Notes: a model not told the origin generated them from the letters alone. Shown: positions 1 through 9,705, counted from the stretch's first letter. The stretch: 64,000 nt of DNA from Pseudomonas sp. A-1 (GCF_004801855.1 NZ_SSTC01000021.1:1-64000); one strand, 5' to 3'. Made by a program: numbers and translations.

Positions 1-495
1 GCCCTCAGCGGCCAGCCCAGCTACCCCGCCCGCGGCGCCGACAACGCGCCCTGCTGGCCGGTCGGCGTCACCGGCAGCATCACCCACAGCCACGGCTGGG
101 CCGCCGCCCTGGTCGGCGCCCGGAGCGCCTGGCGCGGCCTCGGCCTGGACGCCGAGCGCCTGCTGGGCAGCGACCGCGCCGAGCGCCTGGCCGGCGAGAT
201 CCTCACCGCCGACGAACTGGCGCACTTCCGCCGCCTGCCCGAGGCCGAGCGCGGCCTGCACCTGACCCTGTGCTTCTCGCTCAAGGAAAGCCTGTTCAAG
301 GCCCTCTACCCGCTGGTCGGCCGGCGCTTCTGGTTTCACGCCGCCGCGCTGGTCGAGCAGGCCGGCGACGGCCGGGTGCGCCTGCAGCTGCGCGAGGACC
401 TGGACGGCGAATGGCGCCAGGGACGCTGCCTGGATGGCCAGTTCGCCGTCCGCGAAGAGCGCCTGCTGAGCCTGGTGGCAGTCGCCGCCGACTGA
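1..495 (+). CDS. 4'-phosphopantetheinyl transferase, EntD/PcpS type (5' end missing)
   Basis: The frame is open from the first base to the TGA at 493-495, so the gene starts outside the window. PPTases move the phosphopantetheine arm of CoA onto acyl- or peptidyl-carrier proteins in the cytoplasm. The visible 164 residues hold the family signature in order: a GSITHSHG stretch, the LGLDAERL segment (the GxD-type metal-binding motif), and FSLKESLFKA, which fits the (W/F)xxKExxxK motif. It ends with the usual beta-rich tail. Pseudomonas often has a single broad-range enzyme of this kind (PcpS); whether this is that gene is inference. No terminator is obvious just after it. Confidence 0.85.
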   Translation, partial: ALSGQPSYPARGADNAPCWPVGVTGSITHSHGWAAALVGARSAWRGLGLDAERLLGSDRAERLAGEILTADELAHFRRLPEAERGLHLTLCFSLKESLFKALYPLVGRRFWFHAAALVEQAGDGRVRLQLREDLDGEWRQGRCLDGQFAVREERLLSLVAVAAD

Positions 496-681
496 GGCGC
501 ATCGCACAATCGGGGCATTTTTCCAAGCCTGCCCACATACTAGATATTGTGTTAATTTGCGCGCCCTTCGCCACCCGAGCCGGCCTGCAGGACGGTCCAC
601 GGCAGGCGACGAACGGCGCAGAGACAGCACTGCCGCGGCCTGCACCGCAGGGCCTGGAGAAGCGCACAGCAGCCCCACAGC

Positions 682-702
682 TTATCCACAGCACTATCCA
701 CA
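682..702 (+). promoter_or_regulatory. Two DnaA boxes upstream of the nrdA promoter
   Basis: TTATCCACA at 682-690 is a perfect DnaA box. CTATCCACA at 694-702 differs at its first base. They face the same way, 12 bases apart start to start, and end 8 bases before the -35 hexamer. DnaA is known to control nrdAB in E. coli. Control of this promoter by DnaA is inferred from site position. Confidence 0.65.
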
Positions 703-710
703 GCCGCGGT

Positions 711-739
711 TTGCACCCTCGTAACGAGCGCACTATGCT
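711..739 (+). promoter_or_regulatory. Sigma-70 promoter for nrdAB
   Basis: TTGCAC at 711-716 and TATGCT at 734-739 are separated by 17 bases, the ideal spacing. Transcription would start near 746, just before the NrdR box at 760-775. No other hexamer pair this good was seen between 496 and 1122. Confidence 0.55.
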
Positions 740-759
740 GTGCCAAAGGCACACGAAGG

Positions 760-775
760 ACACTACATCTAGTGT
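760..775 (+). promoter_or_regulatory. NrdR box
   Basis: ACACTACATCTAGTGT has perfect 6-base arms (ACACTA/TAGTGT) and fits the NrdR consensus acaCwAtATaTwGtgt. It lies just downstream of the predicted start site, suited to repression. NrdR boxes usually come in pairs about three helical turns apart. A half-match (CACTAT) overlapping the -10 at 731-736 could be the partner. The flanking bases extend the palindrome to an 11-bp stem (754-764/771-781), so it can also look like a terminator. Confidence 0.65.
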
Positions 776-1122
776 CCTTCGGCTTTTTCAGGCACCACCA
801 GGCGCCAGCTCTTTGACCCTCGTCACAGCCGCAGTGAGACAAGGCCGCAGCCGCCCGGACGGCCGCTCTGCTAGCCTCACTGCCGCGCGCCGGATCGACG
901 CCCCGAGGGGCGCCGGCAGGCGAAGACGAAACACAAGATGTAGTAGTTGCAACAGCCTGCAGACAGACCGGCGCACCGCTCTGTCGCAGCCGGAACAGAG
1001 TCATTAACTGACGCTCGCCCCGTGCCGCCTGCCCGCCTGCCCACCGTGGTGTTGCGGCAGGTCGACCCGCCAAGGCGCACCGCGCGAGCGTCCGGTCCGA
1101 AACCCAAACTGCGGAGTCCCCG

Positions 1123-4002
<2,880 letters not shown>

Positions 4003-4009
4003 GCCGCAC

Positions 4010-4034
4010 GCCCCTCTCCCGCCGGGAGAGGGGC
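4010..4034 (+). other. GC-rich hairpin between nrdA and nrdB
   Basis: A perfect 11-bp stem (GCCCCTCTCCC, 4010-4020, with its complement at 4024-4034) and a 3-base loop. No T-run follows, so full termination is unlikely. It could protect the 3' end of nrdA mRNA or reduce read-through, setting the NrdA:NrdB ratio (inference). Confidence 0.5.
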
Positions 4035-4087
4035 TACCGAACACCTTCGACCGGCCTGCCCCGGTCCCCCAATCAGGAGCAAGCACC

Positions 4088-5338
4088 ATGCTGAGCTGGG
4101 ATGAATTCGATACCGAGGAAACCGTAGCCGCCAAGCCGGCCGCTGCCGCCAGCGAGAGCGCTGCGCCGATGACCCTCGACAAGCTGGACAGCGCCGGCGA
4201 CGCCTTCGCCCACGACGCCCGCGCCGTCACCGCCGACGACTCCGCCGCCGTGGCCCGCGCCAAGGCCGCGCTCAACGAGCTGGACATCCGCGAAGGCCTG
4301 GAAGACCTCGAAGGCGCCGCCGCCCGCGTGCGCGTCGACGAGAAGCGCATGATCAACTGCCGCGCCGACCTCAACCAGCTGGTGCCGTTCAAGTACGACT
4401 GGGCCTGGCAGAAGTACCTCGACGGCTGCGCCAACCACTGGATGCCGCAAGAGGTCAACATGAACGCGGACATCGCCCTGTGGAAGAGCCAGGACGGCCT
4501 CACCGAGGACGAGCGCCGCATCGTCATGCGCAACCTCGGTTTCTTCTCCACCGCCGACTCGCTGGTCGCCAACAACCTGGCCCTGGCCGTGTACCGCCTG
4601 ATCACCAACCCCGAGTGCCGCCAGTACATCCTGCGCCAGGCCTTCGAGGAAGCGATCCACACCCACGCCTACCAGTACTGCATCGAGTCGCTGGGCATGG
4701 ACGAGGGCGAGATCTTCAACATGTACCACGAGATCCCGAGCGTCGCGAAGAAGGCGTCCTGGGGCCTCAAGTACACCCGCTCGATCTCCGACCCGCAGTT
4801 CAACACCGGCACCGTCGAGACCGACAAGCAGTTCCTCAAGAACCTGATCGCCTACTACTGCGTGCTGGAAGGCATCTTCTTCTACTGCGGCTTCACCCAG
4901 ATCCTCTCCATGGGCCGCCGCAACAAGATGACCGGCACTGCCGAGCAGTTCCAGTACATCCTGCGCGACGAGTCCATGCACCTGAACTTCGGCATCGACA
5001 TGATCAACCAGATCAAGATCGAGAACCCGCACCTGTGGGACGCCGAGATGAAGGACGAAGCGACCCAGATGATCCTGCAGGGCACCCAGCTGGAGATCGA
5101 ATACGCCCGCGACACCATGCCCCGCGGCGTGCTGGGCATGAACGCGGCGATGATGGAGGACTACCTCAAGTTCATCGCCAACCGCCGCCTGACCCAGATC
5201 GGCCTGCCGGAACAGTACCCGGGCACCACCAACCCGTTCCCGTGGATGAGCGAGATCATGGACCTGAAGAAGGAGAAGAACTTCTTCGAGACTCGCGTGA
5301 CCGAGTATCAGACGGGTGGGGCGTTGGCCTGGGATTGA
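4088..5338 (+). CDS. nrdB: Ribonucleoside-diphosphate reductase class Ia, beta subunit
   Basis: Carries the metal centre and tyrosyl radical that start catalysis in NrdA. The ligand and radical residues are visible with the E. coli spacing: E188, H191 and the radical tyrosine Y195 (EEAIHTHAY), the EGIFFYCGF glutamate, and the ESMHLNFG glutamate/histidine pair. Its 416 residues include an N-terminal, Ala/Asp-rich extension of about 80 residues not needed for the fold. The C-terminal tail is acidic/aromatic (ALAWD), as required for docking to the alpha subunit. The ATG follows AGGAGCAAGCACC. It is co-directional with nrdA and ends before a strong hairpin. Confidence 0.96.
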   Translation: MLSWDEFDTEETVAAKPAAAASESAAPMTLDKLDSAGDAFAHDARAVTADDSAAVARAKAALNELDIREGLEDLEGAAARVRVDEKRMINCRADLNQLVPFKYDWAWQKYLDGCANHWMPQEVNMNADIALWKSQDGLTEDERRIVMRNLGFFSTADSLVANNLALAVYRLITNPECRQYILRQAFEEAIHTHAYQYCIESLGMDEGEIFNMYHEIPSVAKKASWGLKYTRSISDPQFNTGTVETDKQFLKNLIAYYCVLEGIFFYCGFTQILSMGRRNKMTGTAEQFQYILRDESMHLNFGIDMINQIKIENPHLWDAEMKDEATQMILQGTQLEIEYARDTMPRGVLGMNAAMMEDYLKFIANRRLTQIGLPEQYPGTTNPFPWMSEIMDLKKEKNFFETRVTEYQTGGALAWD

Positions 5339-5346
5339 TGCACCAA

Positions 5347-5374
5347 CAGAGAGGAGCCTGCGGGCTCCTCTCTG
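5347..5374 (+). terminator. Hairpin terminator after nrdB
   Basis: A 12-bp perfect stem (5347-5358 with 5363-5374) around a TGCG loop, 8 bases after the nrdB stop. There is no T-run behind it, so it may work as a weak intrinsic or 3'-end-protecting structure. Confidence 0.6.
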
Positions 5375-5510
5375 ACCCCGTTAGAACGGCCCATTTGCCT
5401 GGAGCAGCTAGCTCCTGACCCCCTCCTTCTGAATACTTGTGTGCTCAGCTTCGGCAGTGAGCACAGGGGATAGGTATGTCTATTGGGGGCTTGTTGTAAT
5501 TGGATCAATA

Positions 5511-5744
5511 ATGGAGCTTCTGTTTTTGGACAGTAAGATTGCAGTTATTGTAGCTGTACTCGTTGGTCTGGTTTCTCTGATATTTGTTGTGCCACTTTCT
5601 GTCTGGTGGAGTAATAACCCTGAGAAAGTGGATGCTCCACCGATACAAGAGTTTCATAGCTCAATGGAGGCAAGTGCGACTGTGAAACTAAGGGACTCAA
5701 GTGTGGAATTTGAGGCCCGGAGTGAGCTGACTATAAAGCGATAG
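5511..5744 (+). CDS. Small membrane-anchored protein, AT-rich gene
   Basis: Encodes 77 residues: a short start, one long hydrophobic segment (about residues 9-29, IAVIVAVLVGLVSLIFVVPL), a WWSNNPEK boundary and a polar tail ending in basic residues. I do not recognise a family. The codons use A and T far more than the neighbours (ATT, GTT, TTT, AGT), which suggests recent transfer. The ATG at 5511 is preceded by a GGATCAATA spacer. An in-frame ATG at 5439 would add 24 residues but has no ribosome site. The gene lies between the nrdB terminator and a palindromic repeat, with no operon partner. Confidence 0.5.
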   Translation: MELLFLDSKIAVIVAVLVGLVSLIFVVPLSVWWSNNPEKVDAPPIQEFHSSMEASATVKLRDSSVEFEARSELTIKR

Positions 5745-5756
5745 AATTGATCGCTT

Positions 5757-5810
5757 GATCGTTCCCACGCTCCCGCGTGGGAACGCCGCCCTCGACGCTC
5801 CGCGTCCACC
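5757..5810 (+). repeat. REP-like double palindrome, copy 1
   Basis: GATCGTTCCCACGCTCCCGC begins a stem (GTTCCCACGC/GCGTGGGAAC) followed by a second small palindrome, GACGCTCCGCGTC. Related copies lie at 6528-6580 and 47814-47925. The 239 bases from 5811 to 6049 show no gene I can support. Confidence 0.65.
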
Positions 5811-6049
5811 AGAAACCCTACGCACAACCGCAGCCCCGCCCAGCAGGGCGGAACCACTGCCGCAATCAATGCGGAAAACAGCAGCGGCACGAAAACCTCA
5901 ACCTCTTGGCTGAGCACCCCGCCGCCTTCGTGGATCGGCAGCGGCACTCAGCAAATCCCCCCTCCGAGGCGATTCAGGCCGTTACCTGGCGGCGCGTCTA
6001 CCATCAACACAAGCCCGCCAGCCACGACCTAAACCTGCGAAGGTACGCC

Positions 6050-6505
6050 ATGAGCCAGAAGATCGACCTGACGATCCAGCACGACTACCTGAATCCCTTT
6101 GCCTCGCCAGACAACCCCAGACTGTGCCCCGAACTGGCGGACTACCTGTCGGACAGCGCCTGGTATCACTCCGAACTGGAGCTGCAAATCAGCTGCCCGC
6201 AAGACGAGCGCGAGCGCCTGCAGCAGGCCATCGGCAATACCTTTACGGAAAAGAGCGAACAGCTCAAAGGCAATATCAGAGCCCAGCGGCTGGGCGGGGT
6301 GGTGCTGGCAGGGCTGGCGATCACCCTGGTGCTGGCGGCCACGGCGCTGGGCGTCGAGGGCACTATCCCCGTGGGGGTAGTCACCGTCACCGCGTGGATG
6401 ATGATCTGGCGCACCGCGGAGATATTCCTGCTGGATATCCGCAACGGCCGACGGGAGCTGCGCAAGTACCAGCGCATCATCAACGCGCCCAAACACTTCG
6501 TCTGA
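6050..6505 (+). CDS. Two-helix membrane protein of unknown function
   Basis: 151 residues. The N-terminal half is soluble and acidic with a C-P-Q-D-E segment. Two hydrophobic helices follow near residues 83-101 (GGVVLAGLAITLVLAATAL) and 107-124 (IPVGVVTVTAWMMIW), then a basic tail (NGRRELRKYQR). I do not recognise a family. The ATG at 6050 is chosen because GAAGG stands 8 bases before it; the longer frame upstream runs through a repeat. No partner gene lies alongside; palindromic repeats flank it on both sides. Confidence 0.6.
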   Translation: MSQKIDLTIQHDYLNPFASPDNPRLCPELADYLSDSAWYHSELELQISCPQDERERLQQAIGNTFTEKSEQLKGNIRAQRLGGVVLAGLAITLVLAATALGVEGTIPVGVVTVTAWMMIWRTAEIFLLDIRNGRRELRKYQRIINAPKHFV

Positions 6506-6527
6506 AGCCATGCGCTTGCAGGACTCC

Positions 6528-6580
6528 GATCGTTACCACGCTCCGCGTGGGAATGCAGCCCTCGACACTCCGCGTTCACC
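6528..6580 (+). repeat. REP-like double palindrome, copy 2
   Basis: GATCGTTACCACGCTCCGCG plus GACACTCCGCGTTC, clearly the same element as at 5757-5810 with several substitutions. It lies 22 bases after the stop of the preceding membrane-protein gene. Confidence 0.6.
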
Positions 6581-6622
6581 CGCAGCGCCGCATGCTCCAG
6601 CGAAGTAGCCTGCACCTCGCTT

Positions 6623-6651
6623 GGTGGAAAATCGCTGCGCGAGTTTTCCAC
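6623..6651 (+). repeat. Short palindromic repeat, family B copy 1
   Basis: A stem-loop of the form GTGGAAAA-tCGCtgcGCGa-TTTTCCAC. A second copy at 7572-7600 keeps the loop but has GTGGAGGA/TCCTCCAC arms. The base changes are paired, so the stem is preserved. Confidence 0.55.
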
Positions 6652-6719
6652 GGGGTGGCCATCCACCCTACGCCGGGCGCTGCGGCGGCGAAAAGCGCCC
6701 CTACCTGGCTTGGAAAGCC

Positions 6720-7463
6720 TCAGTGCTTCACACAGGCAAACAGCGCATTCCCGGAACTGCCGTCCCAAGGAATCAGCTTCTGGTAATCGTGCTCGAACAC
6801 ATGCACCTCGAAGTACGGCTCCAGCAGCGCCTGCAACTCGTCGAAGTTCACCGCGACCATCGGGTGTTCGTCGTGCCACACCTGGGTCTCGTCCGCCACG
6901 CGGCGTTCGATGCGCAGCCGCAACGACTGGCGCTCGCCCGCGCCGGGGTAGTTCCAGCCGGAGCTGAAGCTGAACAGGCCGTCCTCATGCTGGGCGCTGT
7001 GGCTCACGCAGGAGGCGTTGTCGATCCGCCGCTTGTCGACCGCGTTGAAGCAGAACAGCCCGTCGCTGGCCAGCGCGCGGTGCGCGGTGGCGATGCAGGC
7101 CTGCAGGCGGTCGAGGCCGCCGCTGTAGTGGATCGAGTAGAGGAAGCAGGTGATCAGGTCCTGCGGCTCGTCCGCGGTGAAGGCGCACATGTCCTGGCGG
7201 GAGAACTGCGCCTCCGGGCAGCGCAGGGCGGCACGATCGAGCATCGGCTGGTTGATGTCGAGGCCGCTGCTGGCGTAGCCGGCGTCGATGAAGTGGCGGA
7301 CATGCGGTCCGGTGCCGCAGGCCAGGTCGAGATGCCGGCGCCCGCCATTGCCGAACAGCTGCTGCAGCCGGTGCACGCAGTGGCTCTGCGCCGGGTAGTC
7401 GATATCGGCGCACATCAGGTCGTAATAACCGGACAGGTCGTTGTAGAGGGTATTGCCGGCCAT
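6720..7463 (-). CDS. Class I SAM-dependent methyltransferase
   Basis: 247 residues of a Rossmann-fold methyltransferase. Motif I is HLDLACGTGPHVRHF (about residues 44-58), followed by the acidic end of strand 2 (SGLDINQPML) and a motif at DLITCFLYSIHY. The C-terminal half (FNFDE-like, FSSGWNYPG) resembles small-molecule or protein methyltransferases of the Methyltransf_25 group. The substrate is unknown. The start at 7463 (MAGNTLYNDLSGYYDLM) is where family similarity begins; the longer frame would run into repeat sequence. A palindromic repeat follows the stop. Confidence 0.8.
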   Translation of the reverse strand: MAGNTLYNDLSGYYDLMCADIDYPAQSHCVHRLQQLFGNGGRRHLDLACGTGPHVRHFIDAGYASSGLDINQPMLDRAALRCPEAQFSRQDMCAFTADEPQDLITCFLYSIHYSGGLDRLQACIATAHRALASDGLFCFNAVDKRRIDNASCVSHSAQHEDGLFSFSSGWNYPGAGERQSLRLRIERRVADETQVWHDEHPMVAVNFDELQALLEPYFEVHVFEHDYQKLIPWDGSSGNALFACVKH

Positions 7464-7571
7464 GATGGTCTGCTGTTCCAGGCGGAGCGTGGGGGCGCGC
7501 ATCATAGCCCAAGCCGGGGATGGGGGCATGAAAAGCACGCCCGGCGGCGGGGCGCTCGGTCGGCGCCGCCC

Positions 7572-7600
7572 GGTGGAGGATCGCTGCGCGAGTCCTCCAC
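7572..7600 (+). repeat. Short palindromic repeat, family B copy 2
   Basis: GTGGAGGA-TCGCTGCGCGA-G-TCCTCCAC, the partner of the copy at 6623-6651 with compensatory arm changes, followed by the same CCCTACG tail. It lies 22 bases beyond the stop (7623-7625) of the minus-strand FmdB-like gene. Confidence 0.55.
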
Positions 7601-7622
7601 CCTACGAGAGACGGCTATCCGT

Positions 7623-7871
7623 TCAGACGCAGTTGCCGGCGCAGCCGCCGCGGGCGCAGGCCGGGGGCTCGGGGTTCTTCAGGGCGCGGCTGCTGACCAC
7701 GCCGGAGGCGCCGAGCAGCTTGGTCACCGGGGCGTCGTCGGGGATCGAGGCATCTTCCGCCAGGCTGCAGGCGGCGCGCAGTTCGCCCCAGGTCTTCGGG
7801 CTCAGGGCCATCGGGTGCTGGACTTCGTACACCTGGCCGTTGGCTTCGCAGCGGTAGTCGTAGGTCGGCAT
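7623..7871 (-). CDS. FmdB-like small zinc-ribbon protein with a degenerate N-terminal motif
   Basis: 82 residues opening MPTYDYRCEANGQVYEVQHPM, the start typical of FmdB/zinc-ribbon regulators (MPxYxYxC). The family normally has CxxC in this first knuckle; here only one Cys (C8) remains and an Asn stands in the next position. The C terminus carries three cysteines (PACARGGCAGNC). Metal binding is therefore possible but altered. The start at 7871 fits the family; GAGGATTCCCC supplies the ribosome site. Function unknown. Confidence 0.65.
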   Translation of the reverse strand: MPTYDYRCEANGQVYEVQHPMALSPKTWGELRAACSLAEDASIPDDAPVTKLLGASGVVSSRALKNPEPPACARGGCAGNCV

Positions 7872-8060
7872 GGGGAATCCTCTCGCGGTGGTTGCGGGTG
7901 GCGATACTCTACCCGTTCCTATCGCCACGGAAAGAGGCCACGCGGCAGCGCGGCATGGCGCAGTTCGCAGGTTGCGCCATGGAACCCCGGCACACCGGGC
8001 CGGTCAGTCTGTTACCGTGATGCGGCTCACCCGCAACGCCCCAGCGCAAGGAACTTGCCC

Positions 8061-8537
8061 ATGATCGTTCGCCCCCCTGCCCTGTTCGCCCTCGCCATCG
8101 GCCTGCCGCTGGCGGCCTGCGCCGCTACGCCCGAGGCGCTCAAGCCGTTCCCGGCCGCCGCCGCGGGTTACCAGCGCCACGTGATCGACCTGCCGGCCCA
8201 GCCGGACGAGGCCGACCACAGGGTGGAGCTGATCGCCGGCAAGACCATGGATGTGGACTGCAACCAGCGCCGCCTGGGCGGCCAGTGGCAGGAGAAGACC
8301 GTGGAGGACTGGGGCTACGGCTACTACGAGCTGGAGAAGGTCGGCCCGGCGTTCGGCACCCTGATGGCCTGCCCGGACGACAGCCGCAAGCAGGCCTTCG
8401 TGCCGGTCGGCGGCGAGCCGATGCTGGTGCGCTACAACAGCAGGCTGCCGCTGGTGATCTACGCCCCCGCCGACGTGGAGGTGCGCTACCGCATCTGGTC
8501 GGCCGGGAAGGACAGCAGGCCTGCGTTGCAGCAGTAG
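8061..8537 (+). CDS. eco: Ecotin, periplasmic serine protease inhibitor
   Basis: Dimeric inhibitor of chymotrypsin-fold serine proteases, active in the periplasm. The match to E. coli ecotin runs along the whole chain: VELIAGKTMDVDCNQRRLGG, WGYGYYELEKV, TLMACPDD, LVRYNSRLPLVIYAPADVEVRYR. The reactive-site P1 residue is M102 and the conserved disulfide would join C67 and C104. The 158-residue length is normal. The signal peptide ends LPLAAC-AAT, so cleavage by signal peptidase I (as in E. coli) or lipidation at C20 are both possible. AAGGAAC precedes the ATG at 8061. Confidence 0.93.
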   Translation: MIVRPPALFALAIGLPLAACAATPEALKPFPAAAAGYQRHVIDLPAQPDEADHRVELIAGKTMDVDCNQRRLGGQWQEKTVEDWGYGYYELEKVGPAFGTLMACPDDSRKQAFVPVGGEPMLVRYNSRLPLVIYAPADVEVRYRIWSAGKDSRPALQQ

Positions 8538-8539
8538 AG

Positions 8540-9183
8540 GGAATCCCCCCTAACCCCCCTTTTGCAAAGGGGGGGATGGCTCGGTGGTGTGCTGGAGAAT
8601 GGCGTTCTGTGCCTGAACACCTGTAGCTCCACCGACCGACTCCCTCTCTGCCAATACAGGGATGGCTCGGCGGTGTGCTGGAGAATGGCGTTCTGTGCCT
8701 GAACATCAGGAGTCGCACCGCCCCACTCCCCCCTTTGTAAAAGAGGGGCCGGGGGGGATTCCGCCGCTGCGGGTGACGCCCCCCCGACCATCAGACCTGG
8801 CACCGCCCCACTCCCCCCTTTGCAAAAGGGGGGGCCGGGGGGAATTCCACCGCTGCGGGTGACGCCCCCGACCATCAGACCTCGCACCATCCCACTCCCC
8901 CCTTTGCAAAAGGGGGGCCGGGGGGGATTCCACCGCTGCGGGTGACGCCCCCGACCATCAGACCTGGCACCGCCCCACTCCCCCCTTTGCAAAAGGGGGG
9001 GGGGCCGAGGGGGATTCCGCCGCTGCGGGTGACGCCCCCGACCATCAGACCTCGCACCGCCCCACTCCCCCCTTTGCAAAAGGGGGGGCCGGGGGGATTC
9101 CGCCGCTGCGGGTGACGCCCCCGACCATCAGACCTCGCACCGTCCCACTCCCCCCTTTGCAAAAGGGGGGCCGGGGGGGATTC
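8540..9183 (+). repeat. Mosaic tandem array of hairpin units (about 83-88 base period)
   Basis: Well-kept units begin with CACTCCCCCCTTTGCAAAAG at 8724, 8809, 8893, 8976, 9063 and 9146, so periods are 85, 84, 83, 87 and 83. Each starts with a hairpin of C-run/TTTGCAAA/G-run and continues with a shared second part (GATTCCGCCGCTGCGGGTGA...CCATCAGACC). Two further units to the left (from about 8549 and 8640) have the same period but a different second part (ATGGCTCGGTGGTGTGCTGG...), which is itself repeated at 8574 and 8660. The last unit runs into the 3' end of the DUF559 gene. The array is unlikely to be coding: periods are not all multiples of three. Confidence 0.85.
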
Positions 9184-9529
9184 CCAGCACCTCCCGAATC
9201 ACCTCCAGCACCCCCGCCAGCTCCCGCAGCACCTGCCGGTTGTCGAAGCGGATCACCCGCAGCCCCAGCGCCTCCAGCGTTCGGGTGCGCTGGCGGTCGT
9301 ATTCGATGGCCTCCGGCGCATGGTGCTGGGAACCGTCCAGCTCGATGACCAGTTGCGCCGCGGCACAGTAGAAATCGACGATGTAGCCAGCCAGCGGTTT
9401 CTGCCGGTAGAACTGCAGGCCGCCCAGCTGCTTGCGGCGCAGGCAGGCCCACAGGCACCGCTCGGCGTCGGTCATGTCGTTGCGCAGCTGGCGCGAAAGC
9501 GGTTTCAGACGACGATCATAGGGCAGCAT
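9128..9529 (-). CDS. DUF559 (Vsr-like) endonuclease-domain protein, tail made from a repeat unit
   Basis: 133 residues. DUF559 belongs to the PD-(D/E)xK nuclease-like group related to very-short-patch repair endonuclease. The core is visible: RRKQLGGLQFYRQKPLAGYIVDFYC (D52), LVIELDGSQHH (E63/D65), YDRQRTRTLEALGLRVIRFDN. A GGAGG stands 8 bases before the ATG at 9529. The last roughly 17 codons (GIPPGPPFAKGGVGRCEV) and the stop lie inside the first unit of the tandem hairpin array, so the natural C terminus was replaced or extended by it. Biological role unknown; DUF559 genes elsewhere are often found near such repeats (recollection, not checked). Confidence 0.8.
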   Translation of the reverse strand: MLPYDRRLKPLSRQLRNDMTDAERCLWACLRRKQLGGLQFYRQKPLAGYIVDFYCAAAQLVIELDGSQHHAPEAIEYDRQRTRTLEALGLRVIRFDNRQVLRELAGVLEVIREVLGIPPGPPFAKGGVGRCEV

Positions 9530-9576
9530 GATGGGACGCCTCCTTGCGTGCCTGCCGTGGGGCGCTCGGCGCCTTG

Positions 9577-9705
9577 TCAGCCCTGCCTCAGCGCCACCAG
9601 CGCGAAGCCGCAGACGATGCCGGCCAGGGCGATCAGCCAGCCGATCCGGTAGCCACGGTTCTTGTTCGCCTGGCGAACGGGGTCCACGGGTTTCTTCTTT
9701 CTCAC
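9577..9705 (-). CDS. Small single-helix membrane protein
   Basis: 42 residues from a GTG at 9705: a basic N terminus (KKKPVDPVRQANKNRGYR), one membrane segment (IGWLIALAGIVCGFALVAL) and a short RQG end. The positive-inside pattern predicts the N terminus in the cytoplasm. I do not recognise it. It lies 47 bases upstream of the DUF559 gene on the same strand and divergent from the EVE gene, so it may share a transcript with the former. The ribosome site is weak, so the start is uncertain. Confidence 0.45.
   Translation of the reverse strand: MRKKKPVDPVRQANKNRGYRIGWLIALAGIVCGFALVALRQG

Larger units (their letters stand above)
496..1122 (+). other. Long control region upstream of nrdA
   Basis: A 627-base stretch with no convincing coding sequence. 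It holds two DnaA-box-like sites, a sigma-70 promoter, and a near-perfect NrdR box (annotated separately). Two weaker NrdR-like 16-mers lie at 537-552 (ATACTAGATATTGTGT) and 931-946 (ACACAAGATGTAGTAG). The predicted transcript leader to nrdA would be about 375 bases, unusually long for a bacterial gene. The rest shows nothing recognisable. Confidence 0.6.

Noticed and set aside
754-789. Hairpin plus T-run (GGCTTTTTC) as a terminator or attenuator before nrdA
   Set aside because: The core of the stem is a near-perfect NrdR box in the expected place, a better explanation. Some attenuation cannot be ruled out.
5654-5947. 97-codon minus-strand frame overlapping the small AT-rich gene
   Set aside because: Its second half runs through the REP-like palindrome and it has no ribosome site or known family.
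8486-9162. Minus-strand frames rich in PPRPPFCKGG repeats
   Set aside because: They arise from the tandem hairpin array; unit lengths of 83, 84, 85 and 87 break the frame, so coding is not conserved.
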